Part shown: piece by piece, positions 1 to 5,126 of the stretch | How the letters are laid out: each line of letters starts with the position of its first letter | How positions within the stretch are numbered: position 1 is the stretch's first letter | From: Methanobrevibacter sp. | GTDB lineage: Archaea; Methanobacteriota; Methanobacteria; Methanobacteriales; Methanobacteriaceae | Reading direction: 5' to 3' | DNA: 5,126 nucleotides | NCBI GenBank assembly: GCA_021442885.1 | Contig: JABUVA010000008.1 | Location: 43,542-48,667, forward strand | Notes under the pieces: generated by a model | Told to the model about the DNA's origin: nothing | Databases searched by the model: none | What the model saw: the letters and a program-made list of their open reading frames with translations, nothing else | Program-made: the position numbers and the translations under genes

Positions 1-149
1 CCTGTACAACAAGTTTGTTCTGGAGATATTTCATACTCTATTCCTAATTTATCAAAAACAAACTTTGTTGATGATTCAATTCCTGGATATTCAACACTTA
101 CAAGACAGCTTTTAAATAAAAGAATATTCTTATCAGGTATTTCTTTCAT
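1..149 (-). CDS. hdrB: CoB-CoM heterodisulfide reductase subunit B, N-terminal part (cut by window edge)
   Basis: The reading frame starts at an ATG (147-149) and stays open to the window edge, giving 49 residues from MKEIPDKNILLFKSCLVSVE to EQTCCT plus two bases of a Gly codon. HdrB is the catalytic subunit that reduces the CoM-S-S-CoB heterodisulfide in the cytoplasm; its two CCG domains bind non-cubane [4Fe-4S] clusters. Visible here are Cys15 (in KSCLVS) and Cys47-Cys48 followed by Gly, a C-x31-CC spacing that fits the first half of the CCG motif. The family is about 300 residues long, so roughly one sixth is present. The start lies 14 nt after the hdrC stop, and an AGGTTG ribosome binding site precedes it by 5 nt. 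The order hdrC-hdrB is the usual one in hydrogenotrophic methanogens. The remaining cysteines lie outside the window, so integrity cannot be judged. Confidence 0.93.
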   Translation of the reverse strand, partial: MKEIPDKNILLFKSCLVSVEYPGIESSTKFVFDKLGIEYEISPEQTCCT

Positions 150-154
150 GATTA

Positions 155-160
155 CAACCT
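155..160 (-). promoter_or_regulatory. ribosome binding site of hdrB
   Basis: On the minus strand AGGTTG stands 5 nt before the hdrB ATG, inside the 14-nt hdrC-hdrB gap. It matches the AGGT part of the archaeal anti-16S sequence and supports the ATG at 147-149 as start. Confidence 0.5.
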
Positions 161-163
161 ATT

Positions 164-742
164 CTACTTTCTAACTTTATCAATTCTCTCTTTAAAACCA
201 CAATTTTTTAAAATTAAAGAAACTTCATCAATTACTTCTTTAGATGGAGTTAATGAATCCAAATTTAATTCTTCACGGATATTATTGAGATTTTGTCTAA
301 ATTCCCACCATCCATCAACGTCTTCTTTAATTTCTGGATAAAATTTTGAGGGTATTGCTCCAATAGCTGAATTATAATAGCTATCAGCAAATCCTAAATA
401 ATCTTGAATCTTATCATCTGCTAATCCTTTATCAATAGCAATTTGTTTTATAATCTGATTTACCTCACAAACACTATTTCCTACAGGACAAGTACTATGA
501 CAAGTATAACAGTAAAAACAGTTCCAGATACTATCATCATCAATAATAGATTCATCTCCTTGAAGAACTCTTTCCATAATATCACGAGGATTGTAATTAG
601 AATGTTTAGCTGATGGACATGTAGATGTGCACATTCCACATTGAACACATTTTAAAACACCTTCATCTTTAGAAGATTTTATATCCTCTATAATTAATTC
701 TGCAAGATTAAGCGGTTTGTCAGTAATTTTTTGAATAGTCAT
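164..742 (-). CDS. hdrC: CoB-CoM heterodisulfide reductase subunit C
   Basis: A complete 192-residue protein, close to the size of methanobacterial HdrC. HdrC is the iron-sulfur subunit that carries electrons from the flavin subunit HdrA to the catalytic HdrB, in the soluble Hdr-hydrogenase complex that couples heterodisulfide reduction to ferredoxin reduction. Two complete CxxCxxCxxxCP cluster motifs are seen: Cys32/35/38/42 (CVQCGMCTSTCP) and Cys75/78/81/85 (CFYCYTCHSTCP), each for one [4Fe-4S]. The PRDIMERV segment between them is typical of the family. The rest of the chain is helical and charged, with no membrane segment, which argues against the membrane HdrDE type. The ATG is only 6 nt after the DUF39 gene stop and has only a weak ribosome binding site (an AAGAT stretch), so translational coupling is likely. 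hdrB follows by 14 nt. hdrA is not in the window; in many Methanobacteriales it lies elsewhere. Confidence 0.95.
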   Translation of the reverse strand: MTIQKITDKPLNLAELIIEDIKSSKDEGVLKCVQCGMCTSTCPSAKHSNYNPRDIMERVLQGDESIIDDDSIWNCFYCYTCHSTCPVGNSVCEVNQIIKQIAIDKGLADDKIQDYLGFADSYYNSAIGAIPSKFYPEIKEDVDGWWEFRQNLNNIREELNLDSLTPSKEVIDEVSLILKNCGFKERIDKVRK

Positions 743-748
743 ATTATC

Positions 749-2005
749 TTATAATTTAAATTCATTGTTTTTAATCATTTTTTTAAGTTTTAATGATAAT
801 TTATTAGCTCTTAACAAGTCTGATTGTCTGCAAACAATTGGAATATCATATTGTTTATCATTAATTTTTAAATTAACAGAACCAGTATTCATTTTTATTG
901 CTTTGTTTCTACAGTAATGAACACATAATCCACAACCAAAACATCTGTATAAATCGATTCTCTTATCTTTAAGTGCATTTGTTGGACAGATATCTTCAAC
1001 AGTACAATTATTACATTTATCACATTTAGTTCTGTTAAGTTTAGGTCTTAAATCATAATCTCCCCATGCATCTTCATAAGTCATCTCTGTAATAGGCACA
1101 CGACCTTTAATATCTGAAACAGTTAAAGGTATATCCTTGTTTTGAATTAAAATATTATTATAAATATCTTCATTTAAAACTGGAATTGGAATAGCTACAG
1201 TATCATAAACTTCTCCACCTTCAGCTGTTTTAAATCCACCAATGTATTGTGAGTCCATTTCTTTTAAATCACCAGTAAGCATTAAATTTGGTTTTTCAGG
1301 AGCACTTCTAGTCCCATTTCCAATTACTAATCCCTCAGCACCATTTAAAAGTATTTTACATCCAAATTTAATTATGTTCTGATTCATATCATTTTGTAAA
1401 GGATTAACTGAACCACAACCTGAGAAAGTTAATCCTGAAAAAGGACCTTCTAAAGGAATTGCAGAAAATATTGAAGATACTGGATTAGTTGAAGGGTTTG
1501 TAAATGCAGTGTAATTCATAAAAGCCATTCTTGAACCAATAATCTGTGCTTTTGAAATATCACTAATATTAGTTGTAGATTCTACAATATCTCCATCAAT
1601 AGTTTCAACTTTAACATCAATATCTTTACCTTCAAGAATATCTTTAAATAAAAATCCTCCACCATAATTTGGATTATTAATTGATTTACTTGTACCATTT
1701 AATATTAAATCTACTGAGCCTAACCATTCATTTGGACAAGGACCAACATTACCAGGAACATCGTTTAAATAGATGTTTTTAGCTCTCATAAAAGATCCTT
1801 GTTCAGCTGCAATGATATTAAAAATAGCTGCAGTCCCACTCATAACTCCACAAGTACCAGTGGTAATTACATCAACTTCATCAAAGCTAGGAGCATCATC
1901 GTCTTCTATAAGCTTTTTAAATTCCTCAGCAGTGTAAATATTACAATCTCCACTAGCTATTTTTTTATTAATATCTTCAATAGTTCTTTTTTGCAAGATT
2001 ACCAC
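749..2005 (-). CDS. DUF39 sulfur-transfer protein with C-terminal double ferredoxin domain (methanogenesis marker 16 type)
   Basis: A 418-residue protein (415 if the TTG at 1994-1996 is the start). Residues 5 to about 315 form a DUF39 domain, the family of archaeal homocysteine-forming L-aspartate-semialdehyde sulfurtransferases. Two conserved-looking cysteine sites are TGTCGVMSG (Cys52) and FSGCGSVNPLQ (Cys197); by analogy one could carry a persulfide. The C-terminus holds two [4Fe-4S] motifs: Cys328/331/334/340, whose last gap is five residues rather than three, and Cys355/358/361/365 (CFGCGLCVHYC). There is no CBS pair between the domains, unlike the homocysteine-type proteins with DUF39-CBS architecture. 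This layout fits the methanogen-restricted marker 16 subgroup. It lies 9-18 nt after comA and 6 nt before hdrC. From that context I infer reductive sulfuration of sulfoacetaldehyde to CoM; a homocysteine role remains possible. The family call is firm and the substrate is not. Confidence 0.85.
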   Translation of the reverse strand: MVILQKRTIEDINKKIASGDCNIYTAEEFKKLIEDDDAPSFDEVDVITTGTCGVMSGTAAIFNIIAAEQGSFMRAKNIYLNDVPGNVGPCPNEWLGSVDLILNGTSKSINNPNYGGGFLFKDILEGKDIDVKVETIDGDIVESTTNISDISKAQIIGSRMAFMNYTAFTNPSTNPVSSIFSAIPLEGPFSGLTFSGCGSVNPLQNDMNQNIIKFGCKILLNGAEGLVIGNGTRSAPEKPNLMLTGDLKEMDSQYIGGFKTAEGGEVYDTVAIPIPVLNEDIYNNILIQNKDIPLTVSDIKGRVPITEMTYEDAWGDYDLRPKLNRTKCDKCNNCTVEDICPTNALKDKRIDLYRCFGCGLCVHYCRNKAIKMNTGSVNLKINDKQYDIPIVCRQSDLLRANKLSLKLKKMIKNNEFKL

Positions 2006-2006
2006 C
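2001..2006 (-). promoter_or_regulatory. ribosome binding site that decides the DUF39 gene start
   Basis: On the minus strand GGTGGT is followed by four bases and then TTG (1994-1996). If this is the ribosome binding site, translation starts at that TTG and gives MQKRTIEDIN. The longer GTG start (2003-2005) would lie inside the site and have no other Shine-Dalgarno-like sequence at a usual distance. The geometry mirrors comA (GTGAT, three bases, TTG). Confidence 0.5.
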
Positions 2007-2014
2007 GTTAAATC

Positions 2015-2788
2015 CTATTCAATTTTATTAAAAGTATCTCCTCTTAAACCTCTTCTAAGAGTTTCAAGAGAAGTGATTTCATCAGAAGAAATATTTCCAA
2101 GATTCACATCTTTTCCAAAGTTTAAAATAAAGAATACTTGTTGGTCTTTGTTAGGAGCCTCCCATAAAATCTTATTGACATCTACATGATTACAAATAAA
2201 ATTAACATCATCTGATTTAACATTTCCAGATTTATCAAAAATCCCAATGTTTTTACCACCTTCTCTAGCTTCTACAATAATGTAAGAAGAACCAGCATCT
2301 AATTCATTATTCATTTGATTAATCCTTTGTTCTAAAGAAATCTTTTTATCTAAATCAGGGTTTTTCTTACCAACTTCTGATAAAACAATGAAACCTTCAT
2401 CCTTTGCCAGTTTTATGCAATTAATTTTATCATCATGATTCATCATACAAGACCCATCAGATATTTCAACTGCAGGAAAACCTAATTCATGAGCTTCTTT
2501 AAAAAATTCATCTAATTTACCATTTGCATATGCAAGTTCAAAAAGAGTTCCACCAGTATATGGAATTATATTATGAGACTTATACATTGCGATTTTATCT
2601 TTAATTAAATCATAGTTATGAACAACAGTAGTTCCCCAACCAAATTTTACAAAATCAACATATTCACCAGCAATTTCCATTAAACTACTAGCTGTTTCAA
2701 GGCCCAATCCTTTATCAAGAACCATAGTAATCCCTTTAGTTCTAGGCTTGTTTTCACGATTTATTAATAAGAAATTAAATGCATTCAA
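2015..2788 (-). CDS. comA: phosphosulfolactate synthase (first enzyme of PEP-dependent coenzyme M synthesis)
   Basis: A 257-residue protein, near the roughly 250 residues usual for ComA. The enzyme adds sulfite to phosphoenolpyruvate to give (2R)-phospho-3-sulfolactate; it is a Mg-dependent cytoplasmic TIM-barrel protein. Family blocks occur in order: PRTKGITMVLDKG (15-27), KFGWGT (48-53), TGGTLFE (78-84), EISDG (108-112), SEVGKK (137-142, with the lysine expected in the active site), EAREGG (173-178), WEAPNK (209-214), FGKDVNLGNI (224-233) and LETLRRGLRGDTF (241-253). No block is missing, so it looks functional. The start is TTG at 2786-2788: a TAA stop lies five codons upstream in frame, no ATG or GTG lies between, and the next Met (residue 22) falls inside the first conserved block. 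GTGAT stands three bases before the TTG. It heads the run comA, DUF39 gene, hdrC, hdrB. Confidence 0.96.
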   Translation of the reverse strand: MNAFNFLLINRENKPRTKGITMVLDKGLGLETASSLMEIAGEYVDFVKFGWGTTVVHNYDLIKDKIAMYKSHNIIPYTGGTLFELAYANGKLDEFFKEAHELGFPAVEISDGSCMMNHDDKINCIKLAKDEGFIVLSEVGKKNPDLDKKISLEQRINQMNNELDAGSSYIIVEAREGGKNIGIFDKSGNVKSDDVNFICNHVDVNKILWEAPNKDQQVFFILNFGKDVNLGNISSDEITSLETLRRGLRGDTFNKIE

Positions 2789-2791
2789 TAT

Positions 2792-2796
2792 ATCAC
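2792..2796 (-). promoter_or_regulatory. ribosome binding site of comA supporting a TTG start
   Basis: On the minus strand GTGAT, complementary to the ATCAC near the archaeal 16S 3' end, is followed by ATA and then the TTG start codon of comA. The short spacing is seen when the site pairs with the inner part of the anti-Shine-Dalgarno sequence. Confidence 0.55.
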
Positions 2797-2808
2797 AACA
2801 TTATTAAA

Positions 2809-2841
2809 AATTTATTATAAGTTTGTATTAATTTATTATAA
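2809..2841. repeat. 12-bp direct repeat, two copies 21 bp apart, in the comA promoter region
   Basis: AATTTATTATAA occurs exactly at 2809-2820 and again at 2830-2841, a start-to-start distance of 21 bp or two DNA turns. The copy farther from comA overlaps the candidate TATA box; the nearer copy would lie over the predicted transcription start. That is a plausible arrangement for an operator bound on one DNA face, but both copies are pure A/T, so a duplicated TATA element or chance is also possible. Confidence 0.5.
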
Positions 2842-2842
2842 A
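2834..2842 (-). promoter_or_regulatory. candidate TATA box of the comA operon
   Basis: The 70-nt gltX-comA gap (2789-2858) is almost all A/T. On the minus strand TTTATAATA is a fair match to the archaeal TATA box. Initiation about 25 nt downstream would fall near 2811-2815 and leave a leader of roughly 25 nt that contains the GTGAT ribosome binding site. This would give the comA-hdrB genes a promoter separate from gltX. In so AT-rich a gap a TATA-like string is weak evidence, and read-through from gltX cannot be excluded. Confidence 0.4.
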
Positions 2843-2858
2843 TATGTTTCTAACACCA

Positions 2859-4526
2859 TTATTTATGGGCAAAGTAAAAGATTATTGCATCATCAGTGAT
2901 TTCATCTAAACGTGCAAATCCAACTCGTTCAAATTGAACCATATCACCAACTTTCAACTCTTTAATATCTACCTCACCAAGTCCTTTTTTAACAGACCCA
3001 TCAGGCATTACAATTTTAACAGGAACATTTTCTTTAACTGGAACCCATTGGATTATTTTTGCTTTTTGACTTCTTGCATCTTCAAAAGAAGTTGAATTAT
3101 AGCTAATATTATCTCCTGAAATATCTGCATTAACTGCATCCATTAATCTTACAATTCCATCATTTATATCTTCTTTTGCAAGATATGCAGTTCCATCGAA
3201 TAATAATTTCCTATTTCCTCTATCAGTGTGGTCTGCATGTAAAGGTCTTTCTATTGTTACTTCCCCATCATCATATCCATCAACAGTTATTTCCACTGGA
3301 TTTTCTACAAAGAAATAACGATTAGCTATTGGTTCTATATAATTACGATTTAGACCATGTATTTTCTTCCAACTAATAGCTGAATCTGAACTTTTAACAC
3401 CTATTTCTGTTATTAGGCTGTATATGGTTCTTGGGTCAATTCCTCTTCTTGCAAGGGCTTTTAAAGTTCCTAGTCTTGGATCGTCCCATCCACTATATTC
3501 TCCTTTTTCAATACCTTCCATTGCTTTTGATGTGCTTAGTGCAATGTCTTCCATTTTTAATCTTCCATAATGAATAAATTCAGGCATTTCCCATCCCATA
3601 TGTTCATATAAGTATTTTTGTTTTTCAGTGTTTGCTAAATGGTCTTTACCTCTTAAAACATGTGTTAAACCTAATAAATGATCATCTACAGCTACTGAGA
3701 AATTCATCATTGGATATATACTATATTTATCACCTAAACGTGGATGTGATTCTTTAACTATTCTCATAGCTACCCAGTCACGAATAGCTGGATTTTTATG
3801 TTCTATATCAGTTTTTACTCTTAAAACAGCTTCTCCAACATCCATTTCTGGGAATTTTTCCCAAAGTTCTAGGTTTTCTTCAACAGAATTATCTCGACAT
3901 GGACATGGTTTACAGTTATCTTTAAGTTCTTTAAAAGTAGCTCCATCACATGTACACATATAGGCAGCTCCTTTTTCTATTAATTGTTTAGCATAATCAT
4001 AATATGTTTCAAATCTATCACTTTGATATATTATTTCATCTGCTTTAATTCCTAGCCATTCTAAATCTTCTGGAATCATTTCATATGCTGGTTCATATAC
4101 TCTTTTAGGATCTGTATCTTCTATTCTTAGAATTAATTTCCCATCATGTCTTTTAACATATTCTGCATTTGGAACTGCTGCACGAGCATGACCAACATGT
4201 AATGGTCCACTTGGGTTTGGTGCAAAACGCATTACAATATTTTCATGTGTTCCTGGAAGTTCTTGAAGTCCTACTTCTTTTTTAGTTTTCTTTTCTTTAA
4301 CTTCAACATCATATTTTTCCAATTCACTAGCTAATTCATCAGCAGTTAGATTGTTTACTTGAGCTACAATTTTACCTGCAATAGAACTTACTTCTTTTGC
4401 TCTACTTCTAAGTTCTGCTTCCTGGCTCATTATTGAACCTATTACTGCTCCAGGGTTTGCACTTCCTTTATGTTTAGCTGCATTTAATAAAGCATGTTTA
4501 TAGACAATTTCTTCTAAATCATTCAT
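2859..4526 (-). CDS. gltX: glutamyl-tRNA synthetase, archaeal/eukaryotic type
   Basis: A 555-residue class I synthetase, full length for the archaeal family. It charges tRNA with glutamate in the cytoplasm; in archaea of this kind it is expected to be non-discriminating and to load tRNA-Gln as well, with GatDE amidating the product. The N-terminal helical extension (1 to about 95) resembles other methanogen enzymes. The HIGH-type signature is HVGH (110-113) in PNPSGPLHVGHARAA, followed by RIEDTDP (134-140). The KMSKS-type loop is LSTSK (330-334). A cysteine cluster, CTC (191-193) with CKPCPC (205-210), is probably a zinc site. LRGKDHLANT (291-300) lies in the catalytic domain and a beta-rich anticodon-binding part follows after about residue 400. 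The ATG (4524-4526) has an AGTGATG-type ribosome binding site 7 nt upstream. comA follows after 70 nt, so the two genes may or may not be co-transcribed. Confidence 0.97.
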   Translation of the reverse strand: MNDLEEIVYKHALLNAAKHKGSANPGAVIGSIMSQEAELRSRAKEVSSIAGKIVAQVNNLTADELASELEKYDVEVKEKKTKKEVGLQELPGTHENIVMRFAPNPSGPLHVGHARAAVPNAEYVKRHDGKLILRIEDTDPKRVYEPAYEMIPEDLEWLGIKADEIIYQSDRFETYYDYAKQLIEKGAAYMCTCDGATFKELKDNCKPCPCRDNSVEENLELWEKFPEMDVGEAVLRVKTDIEHKNPAIRDWVAMRIVKESHPRLGDKYSIYPMMNFSVAVDDHLLGLTHVLRGKDHLANTEKQKYLYEHMGWEMPEFIHYGRLKMEDIALSTSKAMEGIEKGEYSGWDDPRLGTLKALARRGIDPRTIYSLITEIGVKSSDSAISWKKIHGLNRNYIEPIANRYFFVENPVEITVDGYDDGEVTIERPLHADHTDRGNRKLLFDGTAYLAKEDINDGIVRLMDAVNADISGDNISYNSTSFEDARSQKAKIIQWVPVKENVPVKIVMPDGSVKKGLGEVDIKELKVGDMVQFERVGFARLDEITDDAIIFYFAHK

Positions 4527-4533
4527 AAAATAT

Positions 4534-4539
4534 CATCAC
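4534..4539 (-). promoter_or_regulatory. ribosome binding site of gltX
   Basis: On the minus strand GTGATG stands 7 nt before the gltX ATG and matches the archaeal GGTGAT core in five of six positions around GTGAT. It supports the ATG at 4524-4526. Confidence 0.55.
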
Positions 4540-4572
4540 TATTAAAGTATTTTAATAAAAAAAATCAGTAAT

Positions 4573-4609
4573 TTGATATGACTATATATATTATTTAAAA
4601 TCATATAAA
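4573..4609. repeat. imperfect inverted repeat around the central TATA run
   Basis: TTGATATGA (4573-4581) and TCATATAAA (4601-4609) are inverted copies matching at eight of nine positions, separated by 19 bp that hold TATATATAT. The arm centres are 28 bp apart. It could be a two-site operator that controls both divergent genes, or a by-product of the A/T bias. Confidence 0.35.
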
Positions 4610-4624
4610 TAATTATTTTTATTT

Positions 4625-4645
4625 AGGGATTTAATGAGGGATTTA
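4625..4645 (+). repeat. duplicated AGGGATTTA segment before the reductase start
   Basis: AGGGATTTA is present at 4625-4633 and again at 4637-4645, a 12-bp period. The second copy includes the likely ribosome binding site (GAGGGAT, 4636-4642) of the ATG at 4648. The first copy stands at a comparable distance before another ATG at 4634-4636. The leader thus looks like a tandem duplication of a ribosome-binding unit. Confidence 0.6.
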
Positions 4646-4648
4646 TAA
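4634..4648 (+). other. four-codon mini-ORF in the reductase leader, stop overlapping the next start
   Basis: ATG (4634-4636) opens a frame reading MRDL and ends at TAA (4646-4648), whose last A is the first base of the reductase ATG. AGGGAT lies just upstream of this ATG. If translated, ribosomes would end exactly at the reductase start and could reinitiate. It may equally be a passive result of the 12-bp duplication; nothing shows that it is translated. Confidence 0.3.
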
Positions 4649-5126
4649 TGGATAAAGTACATCTTGGAAAAACTAATTTAGAAGTAAATAAAATTGGATT
4701 TGGAGCTCTTCCAATTCAAAGACGAAATATTGATGATTCTGTTGAAATACTTAGAAAAGCCTATGATAATGGTATTGATTTTTATGATACTGCAAGAGCT
4801 TATAGTGATAGTGAAGAAAAAATAGGCCTTGCATTATCTGATGTACGAGAAAATATTTATATTGCATCAAAAACTATGGCTGATAATGTTGAGGATTTCT
4901 GGAATGAACTTGAAACTAGTCTTAAATATCTTAAAACAGATTATCTTGATTTATACCAATTTCACAATCCTAAAACAGTCCCTAAACTTGGAGATGAAAC
5001 TGGACTATATGAAGCAATGCTTGAAGCTAAAGACAATGGTCAGATAAACCATATAGGAATTACTTTCCATAAATACAGTTTAGCTAAACAAGCTATTGAA
5101 TCTGGTCTTTATGAAACATTACAATA
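4648..5126 (+). CDS. aldo/keto reductase, probably the ferredoxin-fused type, N-terminal part (cut by window edge)
   Basis: The frame runs from ATG 4648 to the window end, giving 159 residues plus two bases. Aldo/keto reductases are TIM-barrel NAD(P)H oxidoreductases of carbonyl compounds. The catalytic tetrad is visible: Asp47 (FYDTA), Tyr52 (RAYSDSE), Lys75 (IASKT) and His106 (YQFHN). The blocks LGKTNLEVNKIGFGALPIQR (7-26) and DTARAYSDSEEKIG (47-60) resemble the anaerobe and methanogen group that ends in a ferredoxin-like 4Fe-4S domain. That domain, if present, lies beyond the window, so the subgroup is an inference. The substrate is unknown. The gene is divergent from gltX and shares its upstream region. 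The ATG is preceded by GAGGGAT at 5 nt, and upstream of it lies a short duplication and mini-ORF. No frameshift is seen in the visible part. Confidence 0.9.
   Translation, partial: MDKVHLGKTNLEVNKIGFGALPIQRRNIDDSVEILRKAYDNGIDFYDTARAYSDSEEKIGLALSDVRENIYIASKTMADNVEDFWNELETSLKYLKTDYLDLYQFHNPKTVPKLGDETGLYEAMLEAKDNGQINHIGITFHKYSLAKQAIESGLYETLQ

Larger units (their letters stand above)
4527..4647. promoter_or_regulatory. divergent promoter region between gltX and the aldo/keto reductase gene
   Basis: These 121 nt separate two genes read away from each other and must hold both promoters. The symmetric TATATATAT run (4583-4591) has its centre at 4587, the exact midpoint between the two start codons. 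Used in either direction with initiation about 25 nt away, it would give leaders of roughly 35 nt on each side. Other candidates are TTTATATG on the minus strand (4603-4610) for gltX and CATATAAAT on the plus strand (4602-4610) for the reductase. A run of eight A (4557-4564) reads as T8 just before gltX. No clear BRE fixes which box serves which gene. Confidence 0.55.

Noticed and set aside
164..742. hdrC as a generic succinate dehydrogenase/glycolate oxidase-type iron-sulfur protein
   Set aside because: Two CxxCxxCxxxCP motifs are shared with those families, but the size, the PRDIMERV segment and the hdrB gene immediately downstream favour HdrC.
1799..2011. 70-residue open frame on the plus strand
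   Set aside because: It lies wholly antisense to the start of the DUF39 gene, has low-complexity Ser/Asn/Ile composition, resembles no family, and has no convincing ribosome binding site.
2806..2810. T5 run (minus strand) as gltX terminator
   Set aside because: A five-base run 49 nt past the gltX stop and only 18 nt before the comA start is too weak and too close to comA to call in a nearly pure A/T gap; no stem-loop accompanies it.
4829..5047. 72-residue open frame on the plus strand
   Set aside because: It is an out-of-frame reading within the aldo/keto reductase gene, whose frame shows all four catalytic residues; the alternative protein is Leu/Ile/Lys-rich with no motif.
1..5126. Search for CRISPR, insertion sequences, tRNA or rRNA genes and defence genes
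   Set aside because: Coding density is high with housekeeping and methanogenesis genes; no spaced repeat array, transposase, cloverleaf-like segment or defence-type domain was seen.

Overview
The window comes from a methanogenic archaeon, most likely Methanobacteriales of the Methanobrevibacter/Methanosphaera type. The evidence is an AT-rich sequence with A/T-ending codons, coenzyme M (CoM) and heterodisulfide reductase genes, an archaeal-type glutamyl-tRNA synthetase, and GTGAT/GGTG-like ribosome binding sites near start codons. The genus is an inference; no rRNA is present.

Layout. Most of the window is read on the minus strand, in transcription order: gltX (4526-2859), a 70-nt gap, comA (2788-2015), a DUF39-ferredoxin gene of the methanogenesis-marker-16 type (about 2005/1996-749), hdrC (742-164), and the first 49 codons of hdrB (149-1, cut by the window edge). 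The genes from comA to hdrB are separated by only 6-18 nt and look like one operon. gltX probably has its own promoter in the 121-nt divergent gap 4527-4647. Across that gap, on the plus strand, starts an aldo/keto reductase gene (4648 to window end, partial).

How the genes work together. ComA makes phosphosulfolactate from phosphoenolpyruvate and sulfite, the first step of one route to CoM. The DUF39 protein belongs to the family that transfers sulfide to aldehydes (homocysteine synthesis) and carries two C-terminal [4Fe-4S] motifs. Next to comA, the attractive reading is the thiol-forming last step of CoM synthesis. HdrC and HdrB are the electron-relay and catalytic subunits that reduce the CoM-S-S-CoB heterodisulfide and so regenerate CoM-SH. 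The operon therefore appears to join making CoM with recycling it.

Points worth a second look are the CoM-synthesis/Hdr operon; the forced TTG start of comA and the ambiguous GTG/TTG start of the DUF39 gene; a 12-bp direct repeat with a 21-bp period in the comA promoter; a divergent gltX/reductase promoter region whose TATA palindrome sits at the exact midpoint; and a duplicated ribosome-binding segment with a four-codon mini-ORF before the reductase. No mobile element, CRISPR array, tRNA or rRNA was seen.
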